Positions 22,420 through 31,169 of a stretch of DNA of 64,000 nucleotides are shown piece by piece. The stretch is from Duganella zoogloeoides (lineage in GTDB: Bacteria > Pseudomonadota > Gammaproteobacteria > Burkholderiales > Burkholderiaceae_D): NCBI RefSeq assembly GCF_034479515.1, contig NZ_CP140152.1, positions 434,001-498,000 of the forward strand, in the 5' to 3' direction. Under the pieces are notes generated by a model, which saw nothing but the letters and a program-made list of their open reading frames with translations, made no database searches and was not told the DNA's origin. Each line of letters starts with the position of its first letter. Positions within the stretch are counted from its first letter, which is position 1. The position numbers and the translations under genes were made by a program.

Positions 22420-24212
22420 TGCCTTCGGATCGCGGCCGTTCCCGTCCTTATTCCGGCGCCCCCATGGCTTCGTTTACCCTGCACGGCATCCCGGTGTCGC
22501 GCGGGATAGCGATTGGCCGCGCCCACAAGCTGGCGCCTGCCGCGCTCGACGTCAAGCACTACCTGGTGGCCGAGGAGCATCTTGAAGCCGAAGTGCTGCG
22601 CCTGCAGCAGGCGCTGGCCCAGGTGCACAAGGAACTGCAAACCCTGTGGAACGAGCTGCCCAAGGATGCCCCGACGGAACTGGGCGCGTTCATCGACGTC
22701 CACGCGCTGATCCTGTCCGACCCCATGATTTCCGAGGCGCCGCTCGACATCATCCGCGCGCGCCACTACAACGCCGAATGGGCGCTGCTCACCCAGATCG
22801 ATGAACTGTCGGCGCAGTTCGACGAGATCGAAGACCCGTACCTGCGCGAGCGCAAGGCCGACATCCAGCAGGTGGCCGAGCGGGTGTTAAAAGTACTGAT
22901 GGGCACCGAGCAGATATTGCCGCCGCCGGTCAAGCTGGGCGACGACGAATTCCAGCCGCAGATGATCATCGTCGCGCACGACATCTCGCCGGCCGACATG
23001 CTGCAGTTCCGCGACCGCTCGTTCATCGGTTTTGTCACCGATGTCGGCGGCCAGAACTCGCACACGGCCATCGTCGCCCGCAGCCTCGACATCCCGGCCG
23101 CCGTGGGCATGTCGGGCGCCTCGACCCTGATCGAGCAGGACGACTGGCTGATCATCGACGGCGACGCCGGCGTGGTCATCGCCAACCCCAGCGTGGTGGT
23201 GCTCGAGCAGTACCGCGACCGCCAGAACGCAGCGATCCGCGCCCGCAAGAAGCTGGGCAAGCTCAAGAAAACCCCGGCCATCACGAAAGACGGCACCGAG
23301 ATCACGCTGCTGGCCAATATCGAGCTGCCCGACGACTGCCCGGCCGCGATGGAGGCGGGCGCCAATGGCGTCGGCCTGTTCCGCTCCGAGTTCCTGTTCA
23401 TGGGCCGCAAGGGCAAGATGCCGTCCGAGGACGAGCAGTTCGAGCAGTACAAGAAGGCCGTGGTGGCCATGAAAGGCCGCCCGGTGACGATCCGCACGCT
23501 CGACATCGGCGCCGACAAGCCGCTCGACCAGGCCGAGCACACGGCATTGAACCCGGCGCTGGGCCTGCGCGCGATCCGCTACTGCCTGGCCGAGCCGCAG
23601 ATTTTTCTGATCCAGCTGCGCGCCATCTTGCGCGCGTCGGCGTTCGGCAAGGTGCGCATCCTGATCCCGATGCTGGCGCACGCGTTCGAGATCGACCAGT
23701 CGCTGGCAATGATCGCGCAAGCGAAGGCCGAGCTGCGCGAAGAACACGTCAAGTTCGACGAGAACGTCGACGTGGGCGCGATGATCGAAATCCCGGCCGC
23801 CGCGCTGGCGCTGCCGATGTTCGTCAAGCGTATGAACTTCCTGTCGATCGGCACCAATGACCTGATCCAGTACACGCTGGCGATCGACCGGGTTGATTAT
23901 GAGGTCGCACACCTTTACAATCCGCTGCATCCGGCTGTGCTGCAATTGATCGCCATGACGATTGCGGCCGGGCATAAAGCCGGGATCGACGTCGCCGTGT
24001 GCGGCGAAATGGCGGGCGACGTCAAGCTCACCCGCCTGTTGCTGGGCCTGGGACTGCGCGAGTTCTCCATGCATCCGGCGCAACTGCTCTCGGTCAAGCA
24101 GGAAATCCTGAACAGCGACCTTGCGCGCATCATGCCGCAAACCCGCAAGATCATGCGCTCGATGGAACCTGGTGTAATTGCAGACGCGGTCGAACAATTA
24201 CAGCTCTTGTAA
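22419..24212 (+). CDS. ptsI: Phosphoenolpyruvate-protein phosphotransferase (Enzyme I)
   Basis: A 597-residue PTS Enzyme I. The HPr-binding/phosphohistidine domain has active His215 in VGGQNSHTAIVARSLDIP; the PEP-binding TIM barrel shows GVGLFRSEFLFMGR, TIRTLDIGADKP, FLSIGTNDLIQYTLAIDR and the catalytic Cys528 in VCGEMAGD. The ATG at 22419 overlaps the ptsH stop and has AAGG six bases upstream, so I start there; the ATG at 22464 (MASFTLHGIPVSRGI), where family similarity begins, is a real alternative but shows no ribosome site. No GAF domain is present, so this is the classical form, not the nitrogen-PTS PtsP. It starts the phosphoryl relay to HPr and the EIIA protein. Confidence 0.95.
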   Translation: MPSDRGRSRPYSGAPMASFTLHGIPVSRGIAIGRAHKLAPAALDVKHYLVAEEHLEAEVLRLQQALAQVHKELQTLWNELPKDAPTELGAFIDVHALILSDPMISEAPLDIIRARHYNAEWALLTQIDELSAQFDEIEDPYLRERKADIQQVAERVLKVLMGTEQILPPPVKLGDDEFQPQMIIVAHDISPADMLQFRDRSFIGFVTDVGGQNSHTAIVARSLDIPAAVGMSGASTLIEQDDWLIIDGDAGVVIANPSVVVLEQYRDRQNAAIRARKKLGKLKKTPAITKDGTEITLLANIELPDDCPAAMEAGANGVGLFRSEFLFMGRKGKMPSEDEQFEQYKKAVVAMKGRPVTIRTLDIGADKPLDQAEHTALNPALGLRAIRYCLAEPQIFLIQLRAILRASAFGKVRILIPMLAHAFEIDQSLAMIAQAKAELREEHVKFDENVDVGAMIEIPAAALALPMFVKRMNFLSIGTNDLIQYTLAIDRVDYEVAHLYNPLHPAVLQLIAMTIAAGHKAGIDVAVCGEMAGDVKLTRLLLGLGLREFSMHPAQLLSVKQEILNSDLARIMPQTRKIMRSMEPGVIADAVEQLQLL

Positions 24213-24215
24213 GTC

Positions 24216-24242
24216 GGTGGGACCCATCCTCGCGGTCCCACC
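24216..24242 (+). terminator. Hairpin between ptsI and metX
   Basis: Perfect 9-bp stem GGTGGGACC / GGTCCCACC with a 9-base loop, beginning four bases after the ptsI stop. A second small stem (GGCCC / GGGCC, 24252-24264) follows. No T-run is present. It could act as a weak terminator of the PTS operon or as a leader structure for metX; I do not recognise a SAM- or SAH-riboswitch here. Confidence 0.45.
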
Positions 24243-24290
24243 TTGATAGATGGCCCGTGGGGCCGCCCCAATAAAAAAATCGAAACCATC

Positions 24291-25460
24291 ATGTCATCCC
24301 TGGGATACGTCACCCCGCAAACCATGCACTTCGCCGAACCGTTGCCGCTGCAAAGCGGCGCGCAGCTGCGCGACTACATGCTGATGTACGAAACCTACGG
24401 CACCCTGAACGCCGACAAATCGAACGCGGTGCTGGTCTGCCACGCCCTGAACGCCTCGCACCACGTGGCCGGCGAATACGAAGGCAAACCGAAAAGCACC
24501 GGCTGGTGGGACAATATGGTCGGCCCGGGCAAGTCGCTCGATACCGACAAGTTCTTCGTCATCGGCATCAACAACCTCGGCTCGTGCTTCGGCTCCACCG
24601 GCCCGATGCACACCAATCCCGCCACCGGCAAGCCGTACGGCGCCACCTTCCCGGTCGTCACCGTGGAAGACTGGGTCAGCGCCCAGGCGCGCCTGGCCGA
24701 CCGGCTGGGCATTACCCAGTTTGCCGCCGTGATGGGCGGCTCGCTGGGCGGCATGCAGGCGCTGGCCTGGAGCATCATGTACCCGGACCGCCTGCGCCAC
24801 TGCGTGGTGATCGCGTCCACCGCCAAGCTGTCCGCGCAAAACATCGCCTTCAACGACGTCGCCCGCCAGGCTATCCTGTCCGACCCCGACTATCGCGGCG
24901 GCGACTTTTACGAGTACGGCGTGGTGCCGAAAAACGGCTTGCGGGTCGCGCGCATGGTCGGTCACATCACCTACCTGTCGGACGACGACATGGCCGAAAA
25001 ATTCGGCCGCAAATTGCGCGCCGTGGCCGACGACATTGCTGCCACCGGCACCTATAAATTCGACTTCGGCGTGGACTTCGAGATCGAATCGTACCTGCGC
25101 TACCAGGGCGACAAGTTCAGCGAATACTTCGACGCCAACACGTACCTGTTGATCACCAAGGCGCTCGACTACTTCGATCCGGCGCGCCACCACGGCGGCG
25201 ACCTGTCGAAGACGCTGGCCGCCACGCGCGCCAATTTCTTCCTGGCGTCGTTCACCACCGACTGGCGCTTCTCGCCCGAGCGTAGCCAGGAGATCGTCAA
25301 GGCCCTGATCGACAACCGCCGGCAAGTGACTTACGCCGAAATCGACGCCCCCCATGGCCACGACGCCTTCCTGCTGGAAGACCCGCGCTACCTGAACCTG
25401 GTGCGTGCGTACTACGACCGGGTCTGGAATGACATCAACGCAGTCAAGGAGGCCGCATGA
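24291..25460 (+). CDS. metX: Homoserine O-acyltransferase MetX
   Basis: A 389-residue alpha/beta hydrolase that activates homoserine by acylation in methionine synthesis. The nucleophile is Ser151 in [13 protein letters not shown]; Asp324 (DWRFSPERS) and His357 ([10 protein letters not shown]) complete the triad. [12 protein letters not shown] is the oxyanion/substrate loop of the family. Whether acetyl- or succinyl-CoA is used cannot be settled by eye; many MetX proteins in Proteobacteria are in fact succinyltransferases. The ATG at 24291 was chosen because the frame from 24243 crosses leader structure. metW overlaps by four bases, the usual pairing. Confidence 0.94.
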   Translation: MSSLGYVTPQTMHFAEPLPLQSGAQLRDYMLMYETYGTLNADKSNAVLVCHALNASHHVAGEYEGKPKSTGWWDNMVGPGKSLDTDKFFVIGINNLGSCFGSTGPMHTNPATGKPYGATFPVVTVEDWVSAQARLADRLGITQFAAVMGGSLGGMQALAWSIMYPDRLRHCVVIASTAKLSAQNIAFNDVARQAILSDPDYRGGDFYEYGVVPKNGLRVARMVGHITYLSDDDMAEKFGRKLRAVADDIAATGTYKFDFGVDFEIESYLRYQGDKFSEYFDANTYLLITKALDYFDPARHHGGDLSKTLAATRANFFLASFTTDWRFSPERSQEIVKALIDNRRQVTYAEIDAPHGHDAFLLEDPRYLNLVRAYYDRVWNDINAVKEAA

Positions 25461-26065
25461 ATTTCGACGACTTGAGCGCGGCCCGTCCCGATCTCGCCTT
25501 TATCGCCCACTGGGTGCCGGCCAACGCGCACGTGCTGGACGTCGGCTGCGGCGACGGCGTGATGATGGACTACCTGCAAAGCGACAAGCGCTGCAGCGGC
25601 TACGGCATCGAGATCGCCGACGACAAGGTGCTGGCCAGCACCCGCCGCGGCGTGCAGGTGGTGCAGCAGGATATGGAAAAAGGCCTGGCGCTGTTTGGCG
25701 ATAACAGTTTTGACACCGTGCTGTGCCTGTCGTCGCTGCAGATGATGAAGCACGTGGAAGCGCTGCTGCGCGACATCGTCCGGGTGGGCAAGGAGGTGAT
25801 CGTCTCGTTTCCCAACTTCGCCTACTGGCCGCACCGCGTGGCGCTGCTGCGCGGACGCATGCCGGTGTCGAAATCGCTGCCGTACGAATGGCACGACACG
25901 CCCAACCTGCGCTGCGCCACCATCAACGATTTCCGCGACCTCGCGCACGACTGCGGCGTCGAAGTGATCGACTGCGTGGCGCTGGCCGAAGGCAAGCGCG
26001 TCGATTTCCTGCCCAACCTGCGCGGCGATTTGGCGGTATTCCGCCTTCGCAAGAAAGCCCATTGA
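25457..26065 (+). CDS. metW: Methionine biosynthesis protein MetW
   Basis: A 202-residue SAM-methyltransferase-fold protein. The glycine-rich SAM site is [16 protein letters not shown] (about residues 23-38), and [19 protein letters not shown] is a MetW signature. MetW works with MetX in homoserine acylation in bacteria that carry the pair. A strong ribosome site (AAGGAGG) lies inside the end of metX, and the start overlaps the metX stop as ATGA. The next gene starts within its stop codon (TGATG). Confidence 0.94.
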   Translation: MNFDDLSAARPDLAFIAHWVPANAHVLDVGCGDGVMMDYLQSDKRCSGYGIEIADDKVLASTRRGVQVVQQDMEKGLALFGDNSFDTVLCLSSLQMMKHVEALLRDIVRVGKEVIVSFPNFAYWPHRVALLRGRMPVSKSLPYEWHDTPNLRCATINDFRDLAHDCGVEVIDCVALAEGKRVDFLPNLRGDLAVFRLRKKAH

Positions 26066-27321
26066 TGAACGCCCCGGAACAGAAGAAAAGCTGGATCAGT
26101 TACCTGAACGGCCGCACCATTTCCATCCTGTTCCTGGGCTTTAGCTCCGGCCTGCCGCTGTACACGCTGATCTACCTGATGCAGGCGTGGCTGGCCACGG
26201 CCGGACTCGATGTGAAGGCGCTCGGCCTGTTCGGCCTGATGACGTTCCCGTACACTTTCAAATTCCTGTGGGCGCCGCTGATGGACCGCTACAGCATCGG
26301 GCGCCTGGGCCGGCGCCGGGGCTGGATGGCGGTCACGCAGATCGGCCTGTTCCTGGTGATCGGCGGCGTGGGCATGTTCGATCCGAAGCAGGAGCTGTCC
26401 CTGATCGTGCTGGCGGTGGCGGCGATCGCCTTCCTGTCGGCCAGCCAGGACGTGGTGGTGGACGCCTATCGCCGCGAAATCCTGGCCGAGGAAGAGCAGG
26501 GCCTGGGCGCGGCCATTATCGTCAATGCCTACAAGGCGGCCAGCCTGATTCCCAGCGCGCTGGGACTGGTACTGGCGGACAGCATGTCGTGGCAGGCCGT
26601 GTTCTGGATCGTGGCCGCGTTCATGCTGCCCGGTTTCATCTGCACCTTGCTGGCCAGGGAGCCGGCCGTGTATGGCGCACCACCAAAAAACCTGGAGGAA
26701 GCGATCGTCCTGCCGTTCAAGGAATTCATCCAGCGCGACGGCTTGAAACAGGCGATCATTATCATCATGTTCGTGCTGCTGTATAAAATCGGCGACACCA
26801 TGGCCACCGCCTTATCGACCAAGTTCTTCCTCGATATCGGTTTTACCACCAAGCAGATCGGCCTGGCCGCCAACGCCACCGGCTGGTGGGCCAGCCTGGC
26901 CGGCGGCGCGGTGGGCGGCATCTGGATGATCAAGCTTGGCATCAACCGCGCGCTGTGGGTATTCGGCGTGTTGCAGGCGATCGCGATTCTTGGTTTTGCC
27001 TGGCTGGCCAAGGTGGGGCCCGACCCGTTCCTGCTGAGCGCCGTGTTCGGCTTCGAGGCGTTCGCCAGCCTGGGGCTCGGTTCGGCGGCACTGGTGGCGT
27101 TCATGTCGCGCGCCACCGACCCGCGCTACACGGCTACCCAGTACGCGTTGTTTTCCAGCCTGGCAGCGGTGCCGCGCACATTCATCAATGCGTCGGTAGG
27201 GTATATTGTCGCGGAAACCGGCTGGTTCTGGTTCTTTATGGTCTGCTTCATGCTGGCCTTTCCAGCCATGCTGATGCTCCCGAAAATCGCTCCATGGAAT
27301 AAACGAGATGAAAAAGCTTAA
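26065..27321 (+). CDS. AmpG-type major facilitator transporter
   Basis: A 418-residue integral membrane protein of the major facilitator superfamily with about twelve segments. It starts [20 protein letters not shown] and continues LFLGFSSGLPLYTLIYLMQAWLA, and has FKFLWAPLMDRYSIGRLGRRRGW as the cytoplasmic loop typical of AmpG permeases, which import GlcNAc-anhydroMurNAc muropeptides for cell-wall recycling. FLSASQDVVVDAYRREIL is also an AmpG-family stretch. The start overlaps the metW stop by one base, and its end overlaps the M48 gene by 14 bp. A link to beta-lactamase induction cannot be judged from this window. Confidence 0.88.
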   Translation: MNAPEQKKSWISYLNGRTISILFLGFSSGLPLYTLIYLMQAWLATAGLDVKALGLFGLMTFPYTFKFLWAPLMDRYSIGRLGRRRGWMAVTQIGLFLVIGGVGMFDPKQELSLIVLAVAAIAFLSASQDVVVDAYRREILAEEEQGLGAAIIVNAYKAASLIPSALGLVLADSMSWQAVFWIVAAFMLPGFICTLLAREPAVYGAPPKNLEEAIVLPFKEFIQRDGLKQAIIIIMFVLLYKIGDTMATALSTKFFLDIGFTTKQIGLAANATGWWASLAGGAVGGIWMIKLGINRALWVFGVLQAIAILGFAWLAKVGPDPFLLSAVFGFEAFASLGLGSAALVAFMSRATDPRYTATQYALFSSLAAVPRTFINASVGYIVAETGWFWFFMVCFMLAFPAMLMLPKIAPWNKRDEKA

Positions 27322-28198
27322 ATTCAAGAGCGCCGCGCTGGCGCTGGCCTGCGCGATCAGCGTGCTGCCGGCGCTGCCGGCCCTGGCCCAAAACGACGGC
27401 ATCCCGGTCGAGAGAATGTCGCGCATGCGCAGCATCGGTGGCGACGCCGACCAGGTCAACCAGCAGTCCAAACTGCAATATGACCAGATGCTCAAGCAGG
27501 CCCACGAAAAAGACGCTGTGGCCACCGACAGCAATCCACAATTGATACGGCTGCGCGCGATTGCCAACCGCCTGATCCCGTTTACCAAGCGCTGGAATCC
27601 GGATTCCGCCAACTGGAAGTGGGAAGTGAACCTGCTCAATTCGCCCACCGTCAATGCATTCTGCATGCCGGGTGGACGCATCGCCTTTTACAACGGTATC
27701 CTGACCAAGCTCAATCTCACCGACGACGAAGTTGCCGCCGTGATGGGCCACGAAATCGCCCACGCGCTGCGCGAGCATGCGCGCGCGCAGGCCGGCAAGA
27801 ACGCCGTCACCAGCACCGTTGCACGCGTGGGCGGCTCGCTGCTGGCCGGCTACTTCGGCCTCGACCCGCGCCTCGGTGACGCTGGCGGCAGCGCCGTGGC
27901 GCAGGTCTCGGCATTAAAATTCTCGCGCAATGACGAATCCGAAGCCGACCTGGTAGGCCTGGACCTGGCCGCCCGTGCCGGCTACGATCCGCGCGCCGGC
28001 GTGGCGCTGTGGCAGAAGATGGCGGCCGTGAACAAGAGCCAGCCGATCGGCTTCCTGTCCACCCACCCGACCGGCAGCGACCGCATCAAGAACATGAACG
28101 ACCACATGAACCTGGTGCTGCCCGTGTACGCGCGCGCCAAGGGGCTCGACGTCAACAAGCTGCCGCCATACCGTTCGCTGGCGCTGCCGAAATCCTGA
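27308..28198 (+). CDS. Exported M48 family metalloprotease
   Basis: A 296-residue zinc endopeptidase of the M48 (Ste24/HtpX/BepA-like) family. It has a signal peptide (LALACAISVLPALPALAQ), the zinc motif HEIAH at residues 148-152 and the third ligand in NDESEADLVGLDLAARAGYDP; FLSTHPTGSDRI is the conserved downstream stretch. No TPR domain follows, unlike BepA, so it is closer to LoiP/YcaL-type quality-control proteases of the periplasm. It starts inside the end of the ampG-type gene (14 bp overlap) and its stop overlaps the next start (TGATG), so the run from metX to the pseudouridine synthase is probably one transcript. Confidence 0.92.
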   Translation: MKKLKFKSAALALACAISVLPALPALAQNDGIPVERMSRMRSIGGDADQVNQQSKLQYDQMLKQAHEKDAVATDSNPQLIRLRAIANRLIPFTKRWNPDSANWKWEVNLLNSPTVNAFCMPGGRIAFYNGILTKLNLTDDEVAAVMGHEIAHALREHARAQAGKNAVTSTVARVGGSLLAGYFGLDPRLGDAGGSAVAQVSALKFSRNDESEADLVGLDLAARAGYDPRAGVALWQKMAAVNKSQPIGFLSTHPTGSDRIKNMNDHMNLVLPVYARAKGLDVNKLPPYRSLALPKS

Positions 28199-29112
28199 TG
28201 TCGGCGCCGTCCCCGGCGCATCGTCAGCAGCATCCGCTGCCGATGCGCGACGGTGTCGCGCCCAGCTATTTATGGCTGCCTGAAGGCCAGTGGCCCGACA
28301 TGATCACCTTCCTGGCCGCGCATTTTGCCGACGTACCGGAATCCACCTGGCGCGAACGCATGGCGCGCGGCCACGTGGTCGATGGCGACGGCAAACCACT
28401 GGCGCCGCACAGTGCCTACCGGCGCGGCATGCGCATCTTTTACTACCGCGAGTTGGACGAAGTCGAAACGCCAATCCCGTTCCAGGAAGAGATCCTGTTC
28501 ATGGACGACCACCTGGTGGTGGTGGACAAGCCGCATTTTCTGCCGATGACGCCGACCGGGCGCTTTCTGCACGAGACGCTGCTGGTGCGGCTGAAAAAGA
28601 CGCTGGGAGAACCGGCGTTGACGCCGATCCACCGTCTCGACCGGGAGACTGCCGGCGTGGTGATCTTCTCGCGCCGCCAGGAGAGCCGGGGCGCGTACCA
28701 GTCGCTGTTCCAGCAGCGCGTGATCGAGAAAGAATACGAAGCGCTGGCGCCGCGCCTGGACGGCGTGCAGTTCCCGTTCACGTATCGCAGCCGCATGGTC
28801 GATGGCGACAAGTTCTTCATCATGAAGCAGGAGGAGGGCGCACCGAATTCGGAGACCATCATCGACGTCATCGAACACCGGATGGAGCACACGCGTTACC
28901 GCCTGTTCCCCCACACGGGCCGCAAGCACCAGCTGCGCCTGCACCTGTCCTCGCTGGGCATCCCGATCCTGAACGACGCCTTTTATCCAGTGGCATTGCC
29001 AAGCGGGCCTGACGACTACGCCAAGCCGCTCAAACTGCTGGCCCGCCGCATCTGCTTCCTCGACCCGCTCAGCGGCGACTGGCGCGAATTTTCCAGCCAG
29101 CGCAGTTTGTAG
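28198..29112 (+). CDS. RluA family pseudouridine synthase
   Basis: A 304-residue RNA-modifying enzyme. The catalytic aspartate is Asp148 in IHRLDRETAGVVIFSR; DDHLVVVDKPHFLPMTP and PHTGRKHQLRLHLSSLG are the other family motifs. The N-terminal ~95 residues (LWLPEGQWPDMITFLAAHF...RGHVVDGDGKPL) resemble a degenerate S4-like RNA-binding region. The exact uridine target (23S rRNA or tRNA) cannot be told; the arrangement is most like the RluA/TruC-type subgroup. The start overlaps the M48 stop by one base. Confidence 0.9.
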   Translation: MSAPSPAHRQQHPLPMRDGVAPSYLWLPEGQWPDMITFLAAHFADVPESTWRERMARGHVVDGDGKPLAPHSAYRRGMRIFYYRELDEVETPIPFQEEILFMDDHLVVVDKPHFLPMTPTGRFLHETLLVRLKKTLGEPALTPIHRLDRETAGVVIFSRRQESRGAYQSLFQQRVIEKEYEALAPRLDGVQFPFTYRSRMVDGDKFFIMKQEEGAPNSETIIDVIEHRMEHTRYRLFPHTGRKHQLRLHLSSLGIPILNDAFYPVALPSGPDDYAKPLKLLARRICFLDPLSGDWREFSSQRSL

Positions 29113-29116
29113 GGTA

Positions 29117-29521
29117 TTAAAACGGGACGGCCTGGAACTTGGCTACCGGGGAGTGCTTAAACGGTACGCGATAGGCGCCGCCAGCGACCAGTTCTGAATA
29201 GGCCACTACCTGTGGCCACCATTTGACCAGACGTTCCGACTGCGCCCAGAACCTTTGAGTGGACCACTGTGCATCGAGAATGAACACGGTGTGCCCCGCG
29301 CGCCGGATGGCCTCACGTTCAGCGCCGTGCTGTTTCTTGAAACGATCGATGGAAATAATGTACCACTGTCCATCCTGGGCCAGCTCGCCAATCCAGGTCA
29401 GATCTTTCGCGTCCCGCGCGAAGCGGTCGGTCAAGTGGATGACGTTTTCTACTTGAGGAGCAACCTTCGATAATTCCCTGATGCCGTGGGCAAGATAGGG
29501 CGATAAATATCGAAGAATAAT
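29117..29521 (-). CDS. PIN-like (VapC45-type) toxin, 5' end probably frameshifted
   Basis: The clear part is VIHLTDRFARDAKDLTWI, WYIISIDRFKKQHGAER, AGHTVFILDAQW, FWAQSERLVKWWPQVV, matching the PIN-like toxin family paired with DUF433 antitoxins; such proteins are putative RNases. A TTG at 29434 would start the protein mid-domain. The same frame stays open upstream to 29521 and reads LSPYLAHGIRELSK...PQVENVIH, which looks like genuine family sequence, yet contains no ATG, GTG or TTG before the antitoxin stop. A TTG at 29525 overlapping that stop (TTGA) starts a different frame (MNYSSIFIALS). The opening residues, including the first acidic catalytic Asp expected near the start, are therefore not readable in frame: probably a small indel, otherwise a non-standard start or frameshifting. 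Likely a broken toxin. Confidence 0.62.
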   Translation of the reverse strand: MILRYLSPYLAHGIRELSKVAPQVENVIHLTDRFARDAKDLTWIGELAQDGQWYIISIDRFKKQHGAEREAIRRAGHTVFILDAQWSTQRFWAQSERLVKWWPQVVAYSELVAGGAYRVPFKHSPVAKFQAVPF

Positions 29522-30211
29522 TCAAGCTGCGAGTCTTTCTTCGAAGTCGATGGCTTCGGTTACCATCCTCGGCGTGATATCGAAGACTCTGGACACCATG
29601 TCCTTGTCCCGGCCTTCCGCGAGAAACGAGGCGTAAATGGTGTCGGTGGGAATGCCGGCGCTGGCGATGATCGGGGTGCCGAATTGCAGCGCGGGATCGA
29701 GCACGATGGTCTTGCGTTTGCCCAGTGGGAACCAGCGCACGGCACTCTCCTCATCGTACTCGATGCCGACGTACAGGGACGAACTGACGATGTCCGCGAA
29801 AACAAATTGCCTGTGCACGACATCGACGATCTTTTCATCGCCGGTGGCCGCTTCCACCGCTTGCAGAAAGATGCGCTTGCCATCGGTGCGGAACTGGCGG
29901 TTGGTCAGCGGATAATCGTTGCCGAAGTATTCAGTAGCGGCTTCAATCGTGGCGCGGATGACATTAAGGTCCACACCGTGCTCGACAAACGCCGCCACCA
30001 TGCGCAGCTCCAGCAAGTCGCGAAAACCAATGACCTCGCCTGGCAAGTCCTGGCCGGTGAACTGCGTGGTCCATAAGGGCTCCGACCGCACATGCTCGCC
30101 TTTGTATTTGCGCGTGTAACCTTGCAGCCAGCGTCGCAGTGAGCGCGAATCCGTCCCGACCAGGCGTGCAGCCTGGTGCAGCGGGTAGATGCCGGTGCCG
30201 ATGAGGTCCAT
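29522..30211 (-). CDS. DUF433 antitoxin, VapB45-like
   Basis: A 229-residue protein with a MerR-like winged helix at the N-terminus (GIYPLHQAARLVGTDSRSLRRWLQGYTR) and a C-terminal DUF433 domain (FGTPIIASAGIPTDTIYASFLAEG...VSRVFDITPRMVTEAIDFEERL). This two-domain form is known as the antitoxin partner of PIN-like toxins in VapBC45-type modules, where it should bind both the toxin and the operator. The toxin frame lies directly downstream. No clear ribosome site precedes the ATG at 30211. The segment from 29.1 to 30.2 kb is less GC-rich than its neighbours by eye, in line with a horizontally acquired module. Confidence 0.75.
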   Translation of the reverse strand: MDLIGTGIYPLHQAARLVGTDSRSLRRWLQGYTRKYKGEHVRSEPLWTTQFTGQDLPGEVIGFRDLLELRMVAAFVEHGVDLNVIRATIEAATEYFGNDYPLTNRQFRTDGKRIFLQAVEAATGDEKIVDVVHRQFVFADIVSSSLYVGIEYDEESAVRWFPLGKRKTIVLDPALQFGTPIIASAGIPTDTIYASFLAEGRDKDMVSRVFDITPRMVTEAIDFEERLAA

Positions 30212-30299
30212 GAGGTCGATGAAAGAGCAATATGCGTGTGGTTGACGTTATCAGAACCCCCGCGCTTGATCAATCTTTACGCGCAGCGGTGCGCAAAAA

Positions 30300-31073
30300 T
30301 CACTCGTGCGCGTAGTCGATAATCAGCGGCGCATGATCGGAAAATTTCTCTTCCTTGTACACGGCCACAGTGGTGGCGCGGGCGGCGATGCCGGGGGTGG
30401 CGACGTGGTAGTCGATGCGCCAGCCGACGTTCTTGGCGTAGGCCTGGCCGCGGTTGCTCCACCAGGTGTACTGCTCTTCGCGCGGGTCGAGGCCGCGGTG
30501 CACATCGACATAGCCCACTTCGTCGAAGATGCGGGTCATCCATTCGCGCTCTTCGGGCAGGAAGCCGGAGTTTTTCTTGTTGCCTTTCCAGTTCTTGAGG
30601 TCGATCTCTTTATGGGCGATGTTCCAGTCGCCGCAGATCACCACTTCGCGGCCTTCCGCGTGCAGCAGTTGCAGGTGCGGCAGGAACAGGTCCATGAAGC
30701 GGAACTTGGCTTCCTGGCGCTCGGGGCCGGACGAGCCGGACGGGCAGTACACGGAAATCACGGTCAGGTTGCCGAAGTCGCAGCGCACGTAGCGGCCTTC
30801 GCGGTCGAACTCGGGAGCGCCGAAGCCGATCACCACGCGGTCCGGCTCGATGCGGCTGTAGATGCCGGTGCCTGAGTAGCCTTTTTTCTCGGCGTAGTGG
30901 AAGTGGCCGTGGTAGCCGCCCGGGTTGAGGAATTCCGGCGTCATGTCCGGCGCTTGCGCCTTGAGCTCCTGGACGCAGACGAAATCGGCATCCTGCTTGG
31001 CCAGCCAGGTGAAAAAGCCCTTGGACGAGGCGGAGCGGATGCCGTTCAGATTGGCGGAGATGATTTTTGGCAT
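30300..31073 (-). CDS. xth: Exodeoxyribonuclease III
   Basis: A 257-residue apurinic/apyrimidinic endonuclease and 3'-5' exonuclease of the Exo III family, used in base-excision repair. Seen motifs: KIISANLNGIRSASSKGF (start, substrate Asn), CVQELKAQ (metal Glu), VYCPSGSSGPERQ, VICGDWNIAHKEIDL (catalytic Asp and Asn), GWRIDYHVATPG and KFSDHAPLIIDY (catalytic His/Asp pair). Length is normal. It is divergent from pyrE across about 96 bp, a common arrangement in Betaproteobacteria. Confidence 0.95.
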   Translation of the reverse strand: MPKIISANLNGIRSASSKGFFTWLAKQDADFVCVQELKAQAPDMTPEFLNPGGYHGHFHYAEKKGYSGTGIYSRIEPDRVVIGFGAPEFDREGRYVRCDFGNLTVISVYCPSGSSGPERQEAKFRFMDLFLPHLQLLHAEGREVVICGDWNIAHKEIDLKNWKGNKKNSGFLPEEREWMTRIFDEVGYVDVHRGLDPREEQYTWWSNRGQAYAKNVGWRIDYHVATPGIAARATTVAVYKEEKFSDHAPLIIDYAHE

Positions 31074-31169
31074 GGGAACAAGTGCTTGAAAAAGCGTCGA
31101 AATTTTGGAATGCGTTAGTGTAGCGGTAAAATACCGGCACCTTCCAGAATTGAATAGAAATGAGGCAGC

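Noticed and set aside
24213..24290. SAM-II or SAH riboswitch upstream of metX
   Set aside because: Only simple hairpins are visible; the conserved cores of these riboswitches were not recognised.
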